A stretch of 64,000 nucleotides of DNA from Lethocerus indicus. Taxonomy: Eukaryota > Arthropoda > Insecta > Hemiptera > Belostomatidae. The notes under the pieces were generated by a model. That model saw nothing but the letters and a program-made list of their open reading frames with translations. It had not been told where the DNA came from and did not search any database. The stretch is from assembly GCA_019843655.1 (NCBI GenBank), contig JACDQD010000006.1:27732246-27796245 (forward strand), written 5' to 3'. Shown here in pieces: positions 26,007-35,063 of this stretch. The first letter of the stretch is position 1. Every line of letters begins with the position of its first letter. The translations under genes and the position numbers were made by a program.

Positions 26007-26026
26007 TACCTCTCCTCGGAGAGGTA
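26007..26026. other. 9-bp perfect inverted repeat
   Basis: TACCTCTCC and GGAGAGGTA are separated by TC; as RNA the practical stem is about eight pairs with a four-base loop. Confidence 0.55.
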
Positions 26027-26442
26027 CGAGGAAAACTCTACTACCTTTCTACTATAGATTACATCAGATCTGAAAATCGCAAGGGTGAAAATATAGAGCA
26101 CTGGGAATATTTTCGCGAAGAGCTATAAACCAATTAGACGATGGGAATGGGAGCCAACTCTTAAAAGGGATTCTCAGCTCTGCTCTGTTGGCTGGTGGGC
26201 CAAAATATCGAGAAAACAGAATAAACCGATTCTAAACTTTTAACTTAAATTCGCATCAACATTTCAAGTTATTAACTGTTATGCTCAGTTATGCAGCTTT
26301 AAAGTTAACAAAGGTCTTCAATGAATTATCCAATAGTTGGAGTCAAACGTGTTACTAGAAATTTGTGAACGTTATACAGAGATCTTCGCGGGTTTGGAGA
26401 ATCTCACGAGGGCGTCTTACCTCTGAATTTTCCCATCGAACA

Positions 26443-26475
26443 GGTCGGTTTGTGATTTCCGTCATTACCGGTAGT
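26443..26475 (-). repeat. hammerhead-like relic, ungapped but diverged
   Basis: On the minus strand: ACTACCGGTAATGACG, then GAAATCACAAACCGACC. It aligns without gaps at 19 of 29 positions. Family-type CTACYG, ATG.CG and AAACCG blocks remain; both catalytic boxes are mutated. Confidence 0.45.
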
Positions 26476-26647
26476 GATCTTTTGCCTTATACAATCGGTG
26501 GTAGTAGCAGGTGGACCTCCTTAAAATTATTAGTAAAATATTATTACCCCTGTTAACACTTTGGTCCAGATTGCTGTATAAAGTACCTTTGAGAAAGTGA
26601 GAAATTGTCATAAGTGTAAGCGTATCCTAATCCTTCCTGATCCTGTC

Positions 26648-26680
26648 CTACTGATGATAGCATTTGGCTTTTGGAAACAG
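26648..26680 (+). repeat. hammerhead-like relic with intact CTGATGA and a paired stem II
   Basis: CTACTGATGATAGC, then ATTTGGCTTTTGGAAACAG. The first box is complete. Stem II could be AGC/GCT (pairing kept although the sequence differs from GGC/GCC). A GAAAC box follows after an extra TTTTG. No ACCGGTC end is seen. It is one of two copies with an intact CTGATGA. Confidence 0.45.
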
Positions 26681-26867
26681 TACAGATTCACCGACTGATG
26701 AACAAAAGGAGAGCAGGAGGAGATGAATAATTTTGGCTCCTCATCCTCAACAAAGGCTTGCATAATTAAATCTTTATTCCTTGACATTAGTTCGTCAGGA
26801 GCCAATATGAATTTTAAAACAGTACTCTCTTATTAAGCAAATAATTTTCTCAGCTCAATTTCAGCCG

Positions 26868-26895
26868 ACTTAAGGCAGCGAGCTGCTCCTTAAGT
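26868..26895. other. 12-bp hairpin with 2-base bulge
   Basis: ACTTAAGG-CAGC pairs with GCTG-CT-CCTTAAGT around a GA turn. The stem is perfect apart from the bulge. Confidence 0.6.
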
Positions 26896-27062
26896 GACTA
26901 TAATGCTTTCAACTGAAGGCATTTAATTAACTAGCCTCGTGCATACTTACATATGCAGACAACAATAGGCATTCGCTTGAGCAGTTTCTATGAATTCGCT
27001 GAAGGATTTTCGCTGTGCAATGAACTAATAGGGGCTGTGTAATTCTTCAATGTCGATGAAGA

Positions 27063-27090
27063 GTACTGCCAGCGAAGAATGTACTTTCGG
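27063..27090 (+). repeat. possible hammerhead-like relic
   Basis: GTACTGCCAGCGAAGAA resembles the family 5' half (CTACTGACAATGGCGAAAA) with a deletion; the 3' half is not evident. It lies about 15 bases upstream of the clearer copy at 27104. Confidence 0.25.
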
Positions 27091-27103
27091 TATTTATTGC
27101 GTT

Positions 27104-27133
27104 ACTGACTCTGATAAGCCGAAAACGGCCTAG
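27104..27133 (+). repeat. hammerhead-like relic
   Basis: ACTGACTCTGAT, then AAGCCGAAAACGGCCTAG. The 3' half matches 13 of 16 positions of AAGCCGAAACCGGTCT and keeps the TAG that would pair with a 5' TA in stem I. About three bases of stem II are lost and the first box is damaged. Confidence 0.5.
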
Positions 27134-28148
27134 TACAGGATTAAATCAGAGCTTGGAGATTATGAGACATCGATAAATTTCCAAGGTTTCTTGGATCCCC
27201 AAATAGATATCTTGATCTAATAAAAATTCCTATATAAACGACAAAACTGGAAGACATTTTAGTGCAAATAAAAAAAATTAATTTAATATATTTATTTAAT
27301 TAAAAATTAATATATTCATTTAAGCGAAAGAAATTGGGAAAATGTCTTGGAAAAGACCAGAAAAAATTGAAGGCGGCAAATATATGAAAGAAAACATTCA
27401 CATATTACACGTAACGTTCCGACGAACATTCCTGGTGACAACGAATGAACAAATTGTAGAAATTTTGCCTTATTCTCTCGGTAATTCACCATTCAATTAC
27501 TTGAAAAGCGGCGGTAACATTCGACTGATTGACGACTGGAGAGTGTCTTTTGAAAGTCTGAGAAGAGGAAGTTCCCTCTGGTTGACGGCAACAGTCCGCG
27601 ATTAAACTGAAATAAGCGCTTTTCCATTTCCCACCCAACTCTCGAAGACTTTCGAACAGATTTAATTCCTTCAAGTTTCTTCACTTTCCAGAACTATCTC
27701 GGCCTTATTGTTGTATTCAAAAAGGGGCTGATAATAAGTGTTCTCCACTCGCCTAATTGGTTACAACCCTGTAACATTCCTAATATCGTGGTGGGGAATC
27801 ATTTCGTTTTTTTATCTCTTCTGTATATTTCAATCCATCCTTTGGAGAATGTTAGTGGCAGCGAAAAAACCGTTGATTACAGTTAGAATCAACCTTATTT
27901 GAAATATTATTGTATATTTATTTTCGATTTTATATGTCCCGTATATATCGTATTTTTTATATACAATGGAGTTTTCGAGTGTTGGCTGAGTGTAACATAA
28001 TTGGAAGGAATATTCACGACTAAATTTTAAACAAATTGTTTTATCTTATAGAAAGAATGGCGAGAAGCTGAAACTCTGTCTGCTTAAGACGATTACAGTG
28101 ATAAATGCAGAGCGTAACTCGTTATAAATGAAATCCCTCAACCCCCAC

Positions 28149-28167
28149 ATATTGATCAGATCAATAT
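28149..28167. other. 8-bp hairpin
   Basis: ATATTGAT and ATCAATAT flank CAG. AT-rich and compatible with chance. Confidence 0.35.
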
Positions 28168-28998
28168 TATTATTCTTAAAATTCTAATATCCCAACATTA
28201 TCTTTGATATAGGATTGAATCTGTGATGTGAACATAATTTAATTGGATTCAATCTCGCGTTGAAAATTCTCAGCGAAGAGTGGAAACACTCAAGACTTTA
28301 ATGCGACCGCTAACGGAATTAGTGTTCAAATTCATTTAACCAGAAGCTCGGCGGTGACCCTTAATGAAATTACCGACAGTTTTATTATCCTGTAATAACA
28401 AGTATAATAAAAAGGAGAAAGAGATCTTCTGTTACCTTTAATTACATACTACAAAGTATACCTAAAAAGTTATAGGAACCCGAATTCATTTTTTGTGGGT
28501 ATGTAAAGGATATTTAAATATCAATGTTGTGTGGATAATTAGAGTGATTTTTTACCGAAATATACGATTCATGTCTGTAAGTACATACTGTTTTCCCGAG
28601 GTATATCTTCCCGAATGAAAGTCTGCATTTCACATTTGTTTTATGTACTTTTGTATAATATTTTTACACTTAAAGCAATGATTTTACTCTCCCTCACTGC
28701 AAAACTGAATTGTCATAAACGTTTCTTAGTATACAAAATCTTGAAAATCGTAAGAATTCCATTTGAGAATAGTCATATCCTCTTGAAAAAGCTCTGTTTC
28801 TGCGCTGATCGGTTATTGAGACTGATCGAGGTAACTGAAGCTAATGAGTTTTCTGTTTTGTAAACTTTAAAGGAGAACGCTGTATCGTAACTACCTAAAT
28901 CCCCGCTCATCCCGTGCCCGACGTTTGTTTTGTTGTTGTAAAGCGAATCTCTGCATTTGGGCCCGGTTTTCGTTGACTAATTATAAAGGGAACTTTCG

Positions 28999-29030
28999 GA
29001 CCGAGGCTAAGCTTCTTAATTATCGCTGAG
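28999..29030 (-). repeat. hammerhead-like relic in a cluster
   Basis: GACCG, then GCTTCT, ATTATC and GAG occur at the spacing expected for the antisense family sequence. A further CCGGTTTTCG block lies about 38 bases upstream (near 28961), and CCGTTTCGATTTATCAG follows directly at 29031-29047, suggesting tandem degenerate units. Confidence 0.4.
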
Positions 29031-29044
29031 CCGTTTCGATTTAT

Positions 29045-29066
29045 CAGAAGGCGATACCGAACACGG
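29045..29066 (+). repeat. hammerhead-like relic, opposite strand of the same cluster
   Basis: CAGAAGGCGATACCGAACACGG resembles CAATGGCGA..CCGAAACCGG with small gaps. It overlaps the antisense unit ending near 29050, so the cluster has inverted members. Confidence 0.35.
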
Positions 29067-29386
29067 AATGGTTTTGCTGAGGAGGGGGTTGTGCGATTTG
29101 TTCCTAATCCCTGACGTTTTCGCAAAGGGAGAAATACAAAGGGTAAATAGGGGCTTCAACAATAAAATGAGTCGAAAGAGATAGAATCTGTCTGATATTT
29201 GGAGACAAGATGGAGCTGCAACAATTCAGTAAAACTATAACCCTCGAGAAATCCCCGGTGATTTATTTTTCTCACAAATTTGAATTAGATAGCAAATAAA
29301 TAATAATAATAGACATTGATTAGGCCTGGAAGAAATTTTGTTAGTACGTTGGACCAAGTTTTAACACTGCAACCAGAATCTCGCGC

Positions 29387-29410
29387 GATTTCGGCGTTTG
29401 TTAATTGTCA
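29387..29410 (-). repeat. hammerhead-like relic, ungapped
   Basis: GATTTCGGCGTTT, then GTTAATTGTCA on the plus strand matches the antisense family sequence at 18 of 24 positions with no gap. On the minus strand it gives TGACAAT for the first box region and GCCGAAATC for the second. Confidence 0.5.
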
Positions 29411-29511
29411 TTTTTGTGTATCAATTCAGTTCCAACGTGTTTATAATCCGTGAATTAGTTTCCGAATAGGAATGTCGTGGGGGTTGAAGTAGACGAGGCT
29501 ACAGTGGTGCT

Positions 29512-29552
29512 CATTTATGACAATAAATGTCAATAAGTCGATAGGACTTATT
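29512..29552. other. two adjacent perfect hairpins (7 bp and 8 bp)
   Basis: CATTTAT-GACA-ATAAATG is followed two bases later by AATAAGTC-GATAG-GACTTATT. Each alone is unremarkable; the immediate tandem arrangement recalls the pairs at 23662 and 30792. Confidence 0.5.
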
Positions 29553-30181
29553 TTGATGTCAAGTCTTGACCCAGATAAGGCTGCGCTGGTGTTCTACTAG
29601 TTCCAAAATAGAACTGTCAACGATCGGTGACCCGCAACTGATATAAATCCGGCCGGACGTGCCCCTAATGAATTAGAGAGAGGGCTCCAATCATCACTGG
29701 GAGGTGGAAATTCGATTTTCTTTTCATATATACTAAACCGAAGGAGCAGTTTTTTGATTGATGCACTGTTTGTTAAAATCTGAATGCACTTTATACGAAG
29801 CATAAAAGGACTTATACATTCTTTAGATTAATGAACGTGAACCCTCCTTATTATATTTATTGGTTAACACGTGTACATACGGAGCTTTTATAATAACCCA
29901 GTTCACTGGACTATTTCAGTATCAGAAGTTGAAACTATTCCTCGGGGAAATCTAGACACTTGGTGTGAATTAAACATCAGGGCGCCTCTCTAAAAGTTAA
30001 TTGGAACGAAGTCAAATTGCGGAAAGAGTCTCAACGCGACAGCCTACTGTCGGGCCTAACCTGGGGCCCGATTGTCCCCCCCGGCCCAGTTTTAGCGTTA
30101 TTTTCAACTTCTTCTTCTTTCACTCCGCCCCCTCTTTTTGCCTTGTAAATCGAAAAGAATTCTCCTGTGTCTGCCGCCTAG

Positions 30182-30183
<2 letters not shown>

Positions 30184-30233
<50 letters not shown>
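30184..30233. repeat. (AT)n microsatellite
   Basis: About 25 uninterrupted AT units. It produces spurious Ile-Tyr frames on both strands. Confidence 0.95.
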
Positions 30234-30236
<3 letters not shown>

Positions 30237-30549
30237 CGGGACGGAAATGCTAAGCGGAGGAAGATTGGGTATTCCCCGCTCCCCCTAATTGCTCTATCTC
30301 CTTCCTTCACACTCTCTTCCTCGTCTCTCTCCATCCCCATCTCTCTCTATTAAGTTTCTTTTTACAGTTTCCGCCATTAAAAATAACGAGAATGAAATAG
30401 GGTCAATTGTTAGATAGGAAGCAACGACCCATCTGCCACCCCCACACACACCAACCAAAAAAAATCTTTTTCGGTGACTTCCTTAAGGAGTACTTTCTAG
30501 AAATTGCTGTAGTCTCTAATATACTAGTTTCGAAACGAGACCGTTTAAA

Positions 30550-30575
30550 TTGATGATGGCGTAATAAAAATTTCT
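30550..30575 (+). repeat. possible hammerhead-like relic
   Basis: TTGATGATGGCG matches the 5' half (CTGATGATGGCG) at 11 of 12 positions; the rest (TAATAAAAATTTC) is diverged, with no stem II closure. Confidence 0.3.
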
Positions 30576-30791
30576 CCACCTACTTAATGTACTTGAATAA
30601 GAATAGTACTGGGTATCGTTCCCCCTTTAGATGGTGGGATATTTTACTTTAGTACATTCTACCAATAGTAAAATATGTATAAATTACTGTATCGTATAAT
30701 TGGTAAATTTAAAGAAAGAAGTTCGTGTAAACACTGTACCTTAATACTGAACTTGGGATCAGTGTGCGTTAACTCGTCACTTTATACTGTC

Positions 30792-30840
30792 TATAAACCC
30801 GTGGTTTATAAAACTGAGTTTATTGGGTGCATAAACTCAG
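30792..30840. other. two adjacent perfect hairpins (8 bp and 10 bp)
   Basis: TATAAACC-CGT-GGTTTATA is followed after three bases by CTGAGTTTAT-TGGGTGC-ATAAACTCAG. Both stems share a TTTAT/ATAAA core, so alternative pairing between them is possible, as in a bistable RNA. Confidence 0.65.
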
Positions 30841-31019
30841 CCTACAGTACCTAACCTTTCAGCCACTGCGACCCCAAGTTTAACTATATGTACTCACACA
30901 ACACACTCACTTTTACATCCCATCTGTATAAAAAAAAGTAAAGCACTTCTTCTTTTCCAGTTGTGCAAGCACGGAGGTACAAAACAATAATTGACATATT
31001 CTTGTGTTAATTTAGTTAT

Positions 31020-31075
31020 TACCAACTTTATAACTCTAATTTATTTTTTTCTTCTTTCAGGTGAGTGTTTATGGC
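31020..31075 (+). other. putative recursive splice site (ratchet point) 2
   Basis: CTAAT (31036-31040), a nearly unbroken pyrimidine tract, CAG (31058-31060) and then GTGAGTG. Both halves are close to consensus, and the branch-like A is 21 bases before the AG, the same geometry as at 1533. As a ratchet point it would let a long plus-strand intron be removed in steps, here of about 29.5 kb. An alternative is the end of a normal intron followed by an unrecognised exon, but the abutting GTGAGT argues against that. Confidence 0.5.
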
Positions 31076-32393
31076 AGTTATTTCCCTAATCTTCATCGGG
31101 GTAAGATCAACTTTATTTAATTTTTTACGAACGATTAAGAAATGTGAAGGTGACTGTTCCGACGGGATGCCTTCTAATTGACTTTATTAAATCACTTTCG
31201 GAAAGTTGCTTACGACAATATAAAGAATTGTCGTCTTATATAATTTCAAGATTCGTAACGGCCGGTTGTGTCCAATTACTGTCCCTATATAGGCCGGTGA
31301 TAGTACTAAATCCCAGCCAGACATAAACGAGACAAAAAAATTCCGCTTCCGGAATTCTGTGTCGGCGGTGGCCCCCCAAGGGCGAAGCTTTACCGGTTCA
31401 TTGGTTTTGAAAAACAATTCATGCCTAAAATTGGTGGTATAAACCTGGCCCTCCGTCCCTTTGATCTCTGGCTTTGGCCCGGCTTTCATGGGCTCTCTCC
31501 CTTTGAAACCGAATCCATTGTCTACCCTCCTATATTCCCATGTTACTTCATTTCCTACCCCTAACATACCCTCCTACCTGTCAGGCCGGCTAAATTCATA
31601 GCCTGTAATTAATATTTATAACTTCGTAAATATTATTTTTATTGTTCTCACGGTTTATGTAGTTCAGTTCTAACGGTGAATAATGCGTTGATCTAAACAT
31701 TAGTGTATCGTAGAGAAATATTCTCGGTTCATATTGTGTTTTTATTATTACGACGTACCTGGCTTTCAAGTTTTCGATAACAGCTATGTAAGTAGCGTGC
31801 AGTTATATAATTACAATAATTACTCTGTTCCGAACATAATTCTGTATCCGTAAAACGAATTCAACGTTTAATTCGTGCCGAACACATTTGCTACCACTTG
31901 CCACTGCAGGACGATGTAGAAGCCGGATATATTATTGCGCTAATATGAAAGAAAAACAGGACAGCAAACCACATAAATAGATAAGGATATAAAATAAAAT
32001 AGAGATGGATGAAATTCTCCAATTCGCACAGTTCTTGGCGTATTGTCTTGCGACAATTTGTGCTCCCACAATTGAATCGTCCCTGAATATCGCCCTCATT
32101 CTCTCTGCTGTGTCTTCAAATCTTCTGAGAAGCCGACTGTTTCTCTGAAATTTCCGCCCGATTTTATACCTCCAGCGGTTGTAAAGATTTTCCGCTTTAG
32201 ACAAACACGGCTATATATAATGAATATATATTTGTTAGTGAGTCAGAGTCATATACTGCGTCGATTTTTTTGTTTCGGTACTAGACGATTTCTGACCCAC
32301 ATCTGGAACTATAGTAACCCTTTTTATTCTAAATGCTTTATTTTATGTCGTGAGTTTGCCTATGGTGATAAAAAATTCTTTAAATTTGAATAG

Positions 32394-32419
32394 AAAGGAC
32401 TCCATTTATGGAGTCCTTT
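32394..32419. other. 12-bp inverted repeat / hairpin
   Basis: AAAGGACTCCAT and ATGGAGTCCTTT are separated by TT, so the RNA stem is 11 bp with a four-base loop. Together with 23706 it is the least chance-like inverted repeat in the window. Confidence 0.75.
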
Positions 32420-33632
32420 ATACTTTATTTTTTGTTCTGAGATCATGCTGTGGTTGCCTTTCGCATCTTAATAAAGTCAATTTAAGTTTCTTTTGTGTTA
32501 CGGTTTCGCTCTCCTGTTGTGTTCGTTTTGACGACCCCGTTAATAAAACGTTCCTGATGATCAAATTTGATATTTTTAATCAAGGGGTGAAAAATGACAC
32601 CGACATTCAATTATACAGAATTCATCCTCGTTGGGCATTCAAACGAGCTTGAAATTATATTAAGCCATCTCCTAATTTTGACTTTAACAGTTCTCCTAGA
32701 CCATTGATTTAACTGGACGCTTTACCTATTTACAACAATATGACGCAGTTGGCCCATTTGACGCACTTTATTCCTAAGCAGCTTTCTTTCACCCCCTCAT
32801 CCTAGTTTCTGACAAATGGGCTTTTTGGAAGTGGTCGTGAAGTAGGGCGGAAAGGGTAGGGGGGTCTGAGCTTAGAAACTGGAGTTGGAATGTCAGTGTA
32901 ATCCCCCAGAAGAGATTATAATTGATAAATGAGTTAAATTAAATGGTGGACTTCGGCTAGTTCTTTAATCGTTAGCTTAATTTCAGTAAATTTGCCTTTA
33001 GGCCTAAGAATGATTCCTTATTAAATTTATTTATATATTAGCCCGAAGTACTTTGTGTAGATCTGCAATTTATTATTAATCCGTGGCGTACTTACAAAAG
33101 GTTATCTATTCCCAAATATCAGAAATTAAAAATGTGGCGTTCGGTTTCCAAAGGGTAAAAAAATGTAGAAGGGAGACTTTATGGATTTGTTTTCTTTTGT
33201 ACGCCCGCCCGGAAGCCAAAATATGTTAAGATGGGCTCTCCATTAGTTAGCAGGTTGTTGGTTGTTCGAATCAATCGTTTTCATTATTTTTTTTGCCCAC
33301 TCCGGATTGAATTTTTCCCCCAACTTGGATTTCAGTTAATATTTGTAGCCGTTGGCTACGCTATTATTCAAACCCAATTGGTCAATCTCTGTCCCTGAGT
33401 TAGGTGCCCGTTTGAAATATTGGAAGGCTGGCGAACGATGTATTTTTCCCGATGGCCGGCACACCGCGCTCACACTTTTGATTAATAACCCAGTTTCCAA
33501 ATGATATAGTAAAATCGTCACGTCAATGCCCTCTCAAAAAACCTTCAGTTTTATTGCCGTACTAAAATCCTAGCGAGATAACTTCAAGTGCAAATAAGAA
33601 ACGTCCTTTTTACCAGAGAGGCTGAATTCCGA

Positions 33633-33651
33633 TTAATGTTGTTAACATTAA
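33633..33651. other. 8-bp hairpin
   Basis: TTAATGTT and AACATTAA flank GTT. AT-rich. Confidence 0.35.
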
Positions 33652-33953
33652 AGAAACATTACGGAATTTTCCTCTTGTTTCTTATTCTGAAACAATTTGT
33701 ACTTTACTGGTAATACCTAAATACGTCATGTATTTAATTATTCTCTCGGAATCTTTTTTCCTCTATAAAGTTCTCCTGTAGGATAAAAAGCCTTGATAAT
33801 AAAATCGTAAATGATAATTAATCTGGGAGGAAAGATGAGTCCTACATATTCTTTGAGCGCTAAGTCCAAACCGCTTCCTTTTCCTTTTTTTTTCAAGCGC
33901 AAAAGCAAAGGGTGAGATTAAACCAACTTGCAAATACCAGTTAAAGCCGCTTC

Positions 33954-33986
33954 ATGCAAGAAGAGTATTCTTCATCTCTCTTGCAT
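33954..33986. other. 11-bp hairpin with single bulge, next to a hammerhead relic
   Basis: ATGCAAGA-A-GAG pairs with CTC-TCTTGCAT around a ten-base loop. It ends 13 bases before the clear hammerhead-like copy at 34000, so both may belong to one element. Confidence 0.55.
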
Positions 33987-33999
33987 TGTAGGTTGTATT

Positions 34000-34034
34000 C
34001 TAGACCGGTTTCGATTTTTCGCCAACGTCTGTAG
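34000..34034 (-). repeat. hammerhead-like relic with matching stem I ends
   Basis: On the minus strand: CTACAGACGTTGGCG, then AAAAATCGAAACCGGTCTAG. The GAAA box, palindromic ACCGGT, GTC triplet and stem I pairing CTA/TAG are all intact. The first box has lost its T (CAGACGT), and the 3' side of stem II is ATC rather than GCC. It is the most complete architecture in the window, though still defective in the core. Confidence 0.65.
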
Positions 34035-34904
34035 AATTCCTTTATTAATATAGTGAAGAGTAAAGTAAAAATATTTACTGTTTTGTCGTAAAAGCTTCTA
34101 ACCCTTCTACTGTAACGGGGAAAGAAACTGTGTACCGTCTATTGGATTTCTCCACACCCCAACACCTCTTGTCTTCATTTATACTATTTTTCTGCTTCGT
34201 TCCCCACTCTTCGTTTTCTAGTTATACCAGAAAAACTGGAAAACATTTATTCTAAACAATTTTTCTCAACCACCTTCTAGAATTCTGTATAGAAGATAAA
34301 ACAAAACCAGTATTTGTTTTCCTGAATAATATTTCACGACCATCAAATCCTAAATCTAGCTCTAAATTCTAAAGATATCAGATTCTCTTTTAATCGTTTC
34401 AATAGAGTTAGGAATGAGCTTTATTTTACCTCGGCGGTGTATTGTTATTCGGAAAACCAATAATCGGCTTACAGTTAAATCGGAGGTTTCGTGTATTTTG
34501 TTATCGATTTAATTTGACCAATCTGCCAGCGAAAGCGTTGTTGAACCGAGTCTTTATAAAAACTGAAATTTTAAGCGATTCCATATACCAGTCGAGAAAG
34601 AAGGTGATCCAATAATAATTCATGCGTTTCATTAAGGATTGAGTTCAAAGCAATGATTGTTTGTTTGTGTCCCTTTGGCGAATTAGCCAAACAATTATAA
34701 TTTTCAAAGTGGTGGCCCGGTATGTTTTATCGGTGTTTATCTAAACCGATGTGGGGCATTAACCACAAAACTGGAATATCAGCGGCGTCGGGGGGAAGTG
34801 TGTGGGAGGACTCGGGCACTCTGAAATAAGGGTTGCACTTATAATTTGGCGTAATGGCGTGGCGTCTTTCAATCCGGTATTTTTTTCCTTTTTTAGTCGT
34901 AGAA

Positions 34905-34930
34905 GTGGTGGTGGAGGAGGAGGAGGAGGA
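34905..34930 (+). repeat. (GGT/GGA)n imperfect trinucleotide repeat
   Basis: Three to four GGT-like units pass into about six GGA units; translated on the other strand this gives a proline run. Confidence 0.85.
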
Positions 34931-35042
34931 GGGCAGAGTGAAATATCCTGTGGAAATGCTGTTTTTGAGTGGACCGCCTTTAAGTGTGGCGCTTGTCGAG
35001 TGGGTTTTGTGCGTATGTGTACGTGAATTGGCGGTTGGTGGT

Positions 35043-35063
35043 GGGAGCGGGGCGGGGCGGGGG
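35043..35063 (+). other. canonical G-quadruplex pattern / GC-box cluster
   Basis: GGG, GGGG, GGGG and GGGGG are separated by AGC, C and C, satisfying the usual four-run pattern with short loops. GGGGCGGGGC also resembles Sp1/KLF sites. Together with the neighbouring GGCGG strings it could mark a promoter or enhancer, but no transcript start is evident. Confidence 0.55.

Larger units (their letters stand above)
23640..34040. other. hairpin-rich non-coding zone
   Basis: No coding exon is recognisable. About a dozen perfect or near-perfect hairpins with stems of 8-13 bp fall in these 10 kb, several in adjacent pairs. The zone also holds the second ratchet-like splice site, a (TA)n tract and about eight hammerhead relics. 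Frames such as 31187-31567 on the minus strand (126 codons) show no domain. Confidence 0.5.

Noticed and set aside
30001..30353. Frames containing long Ile-Tyr repeats
   Set aside because: Artefact of the (AT)n microsatellite, present in frames on both strands.
31187..31567. 126-codon minus-strand frame close to the second ratchet-like site
   Set aside because: No recognisable family, and it lies on the strand opposite to the splice signals.
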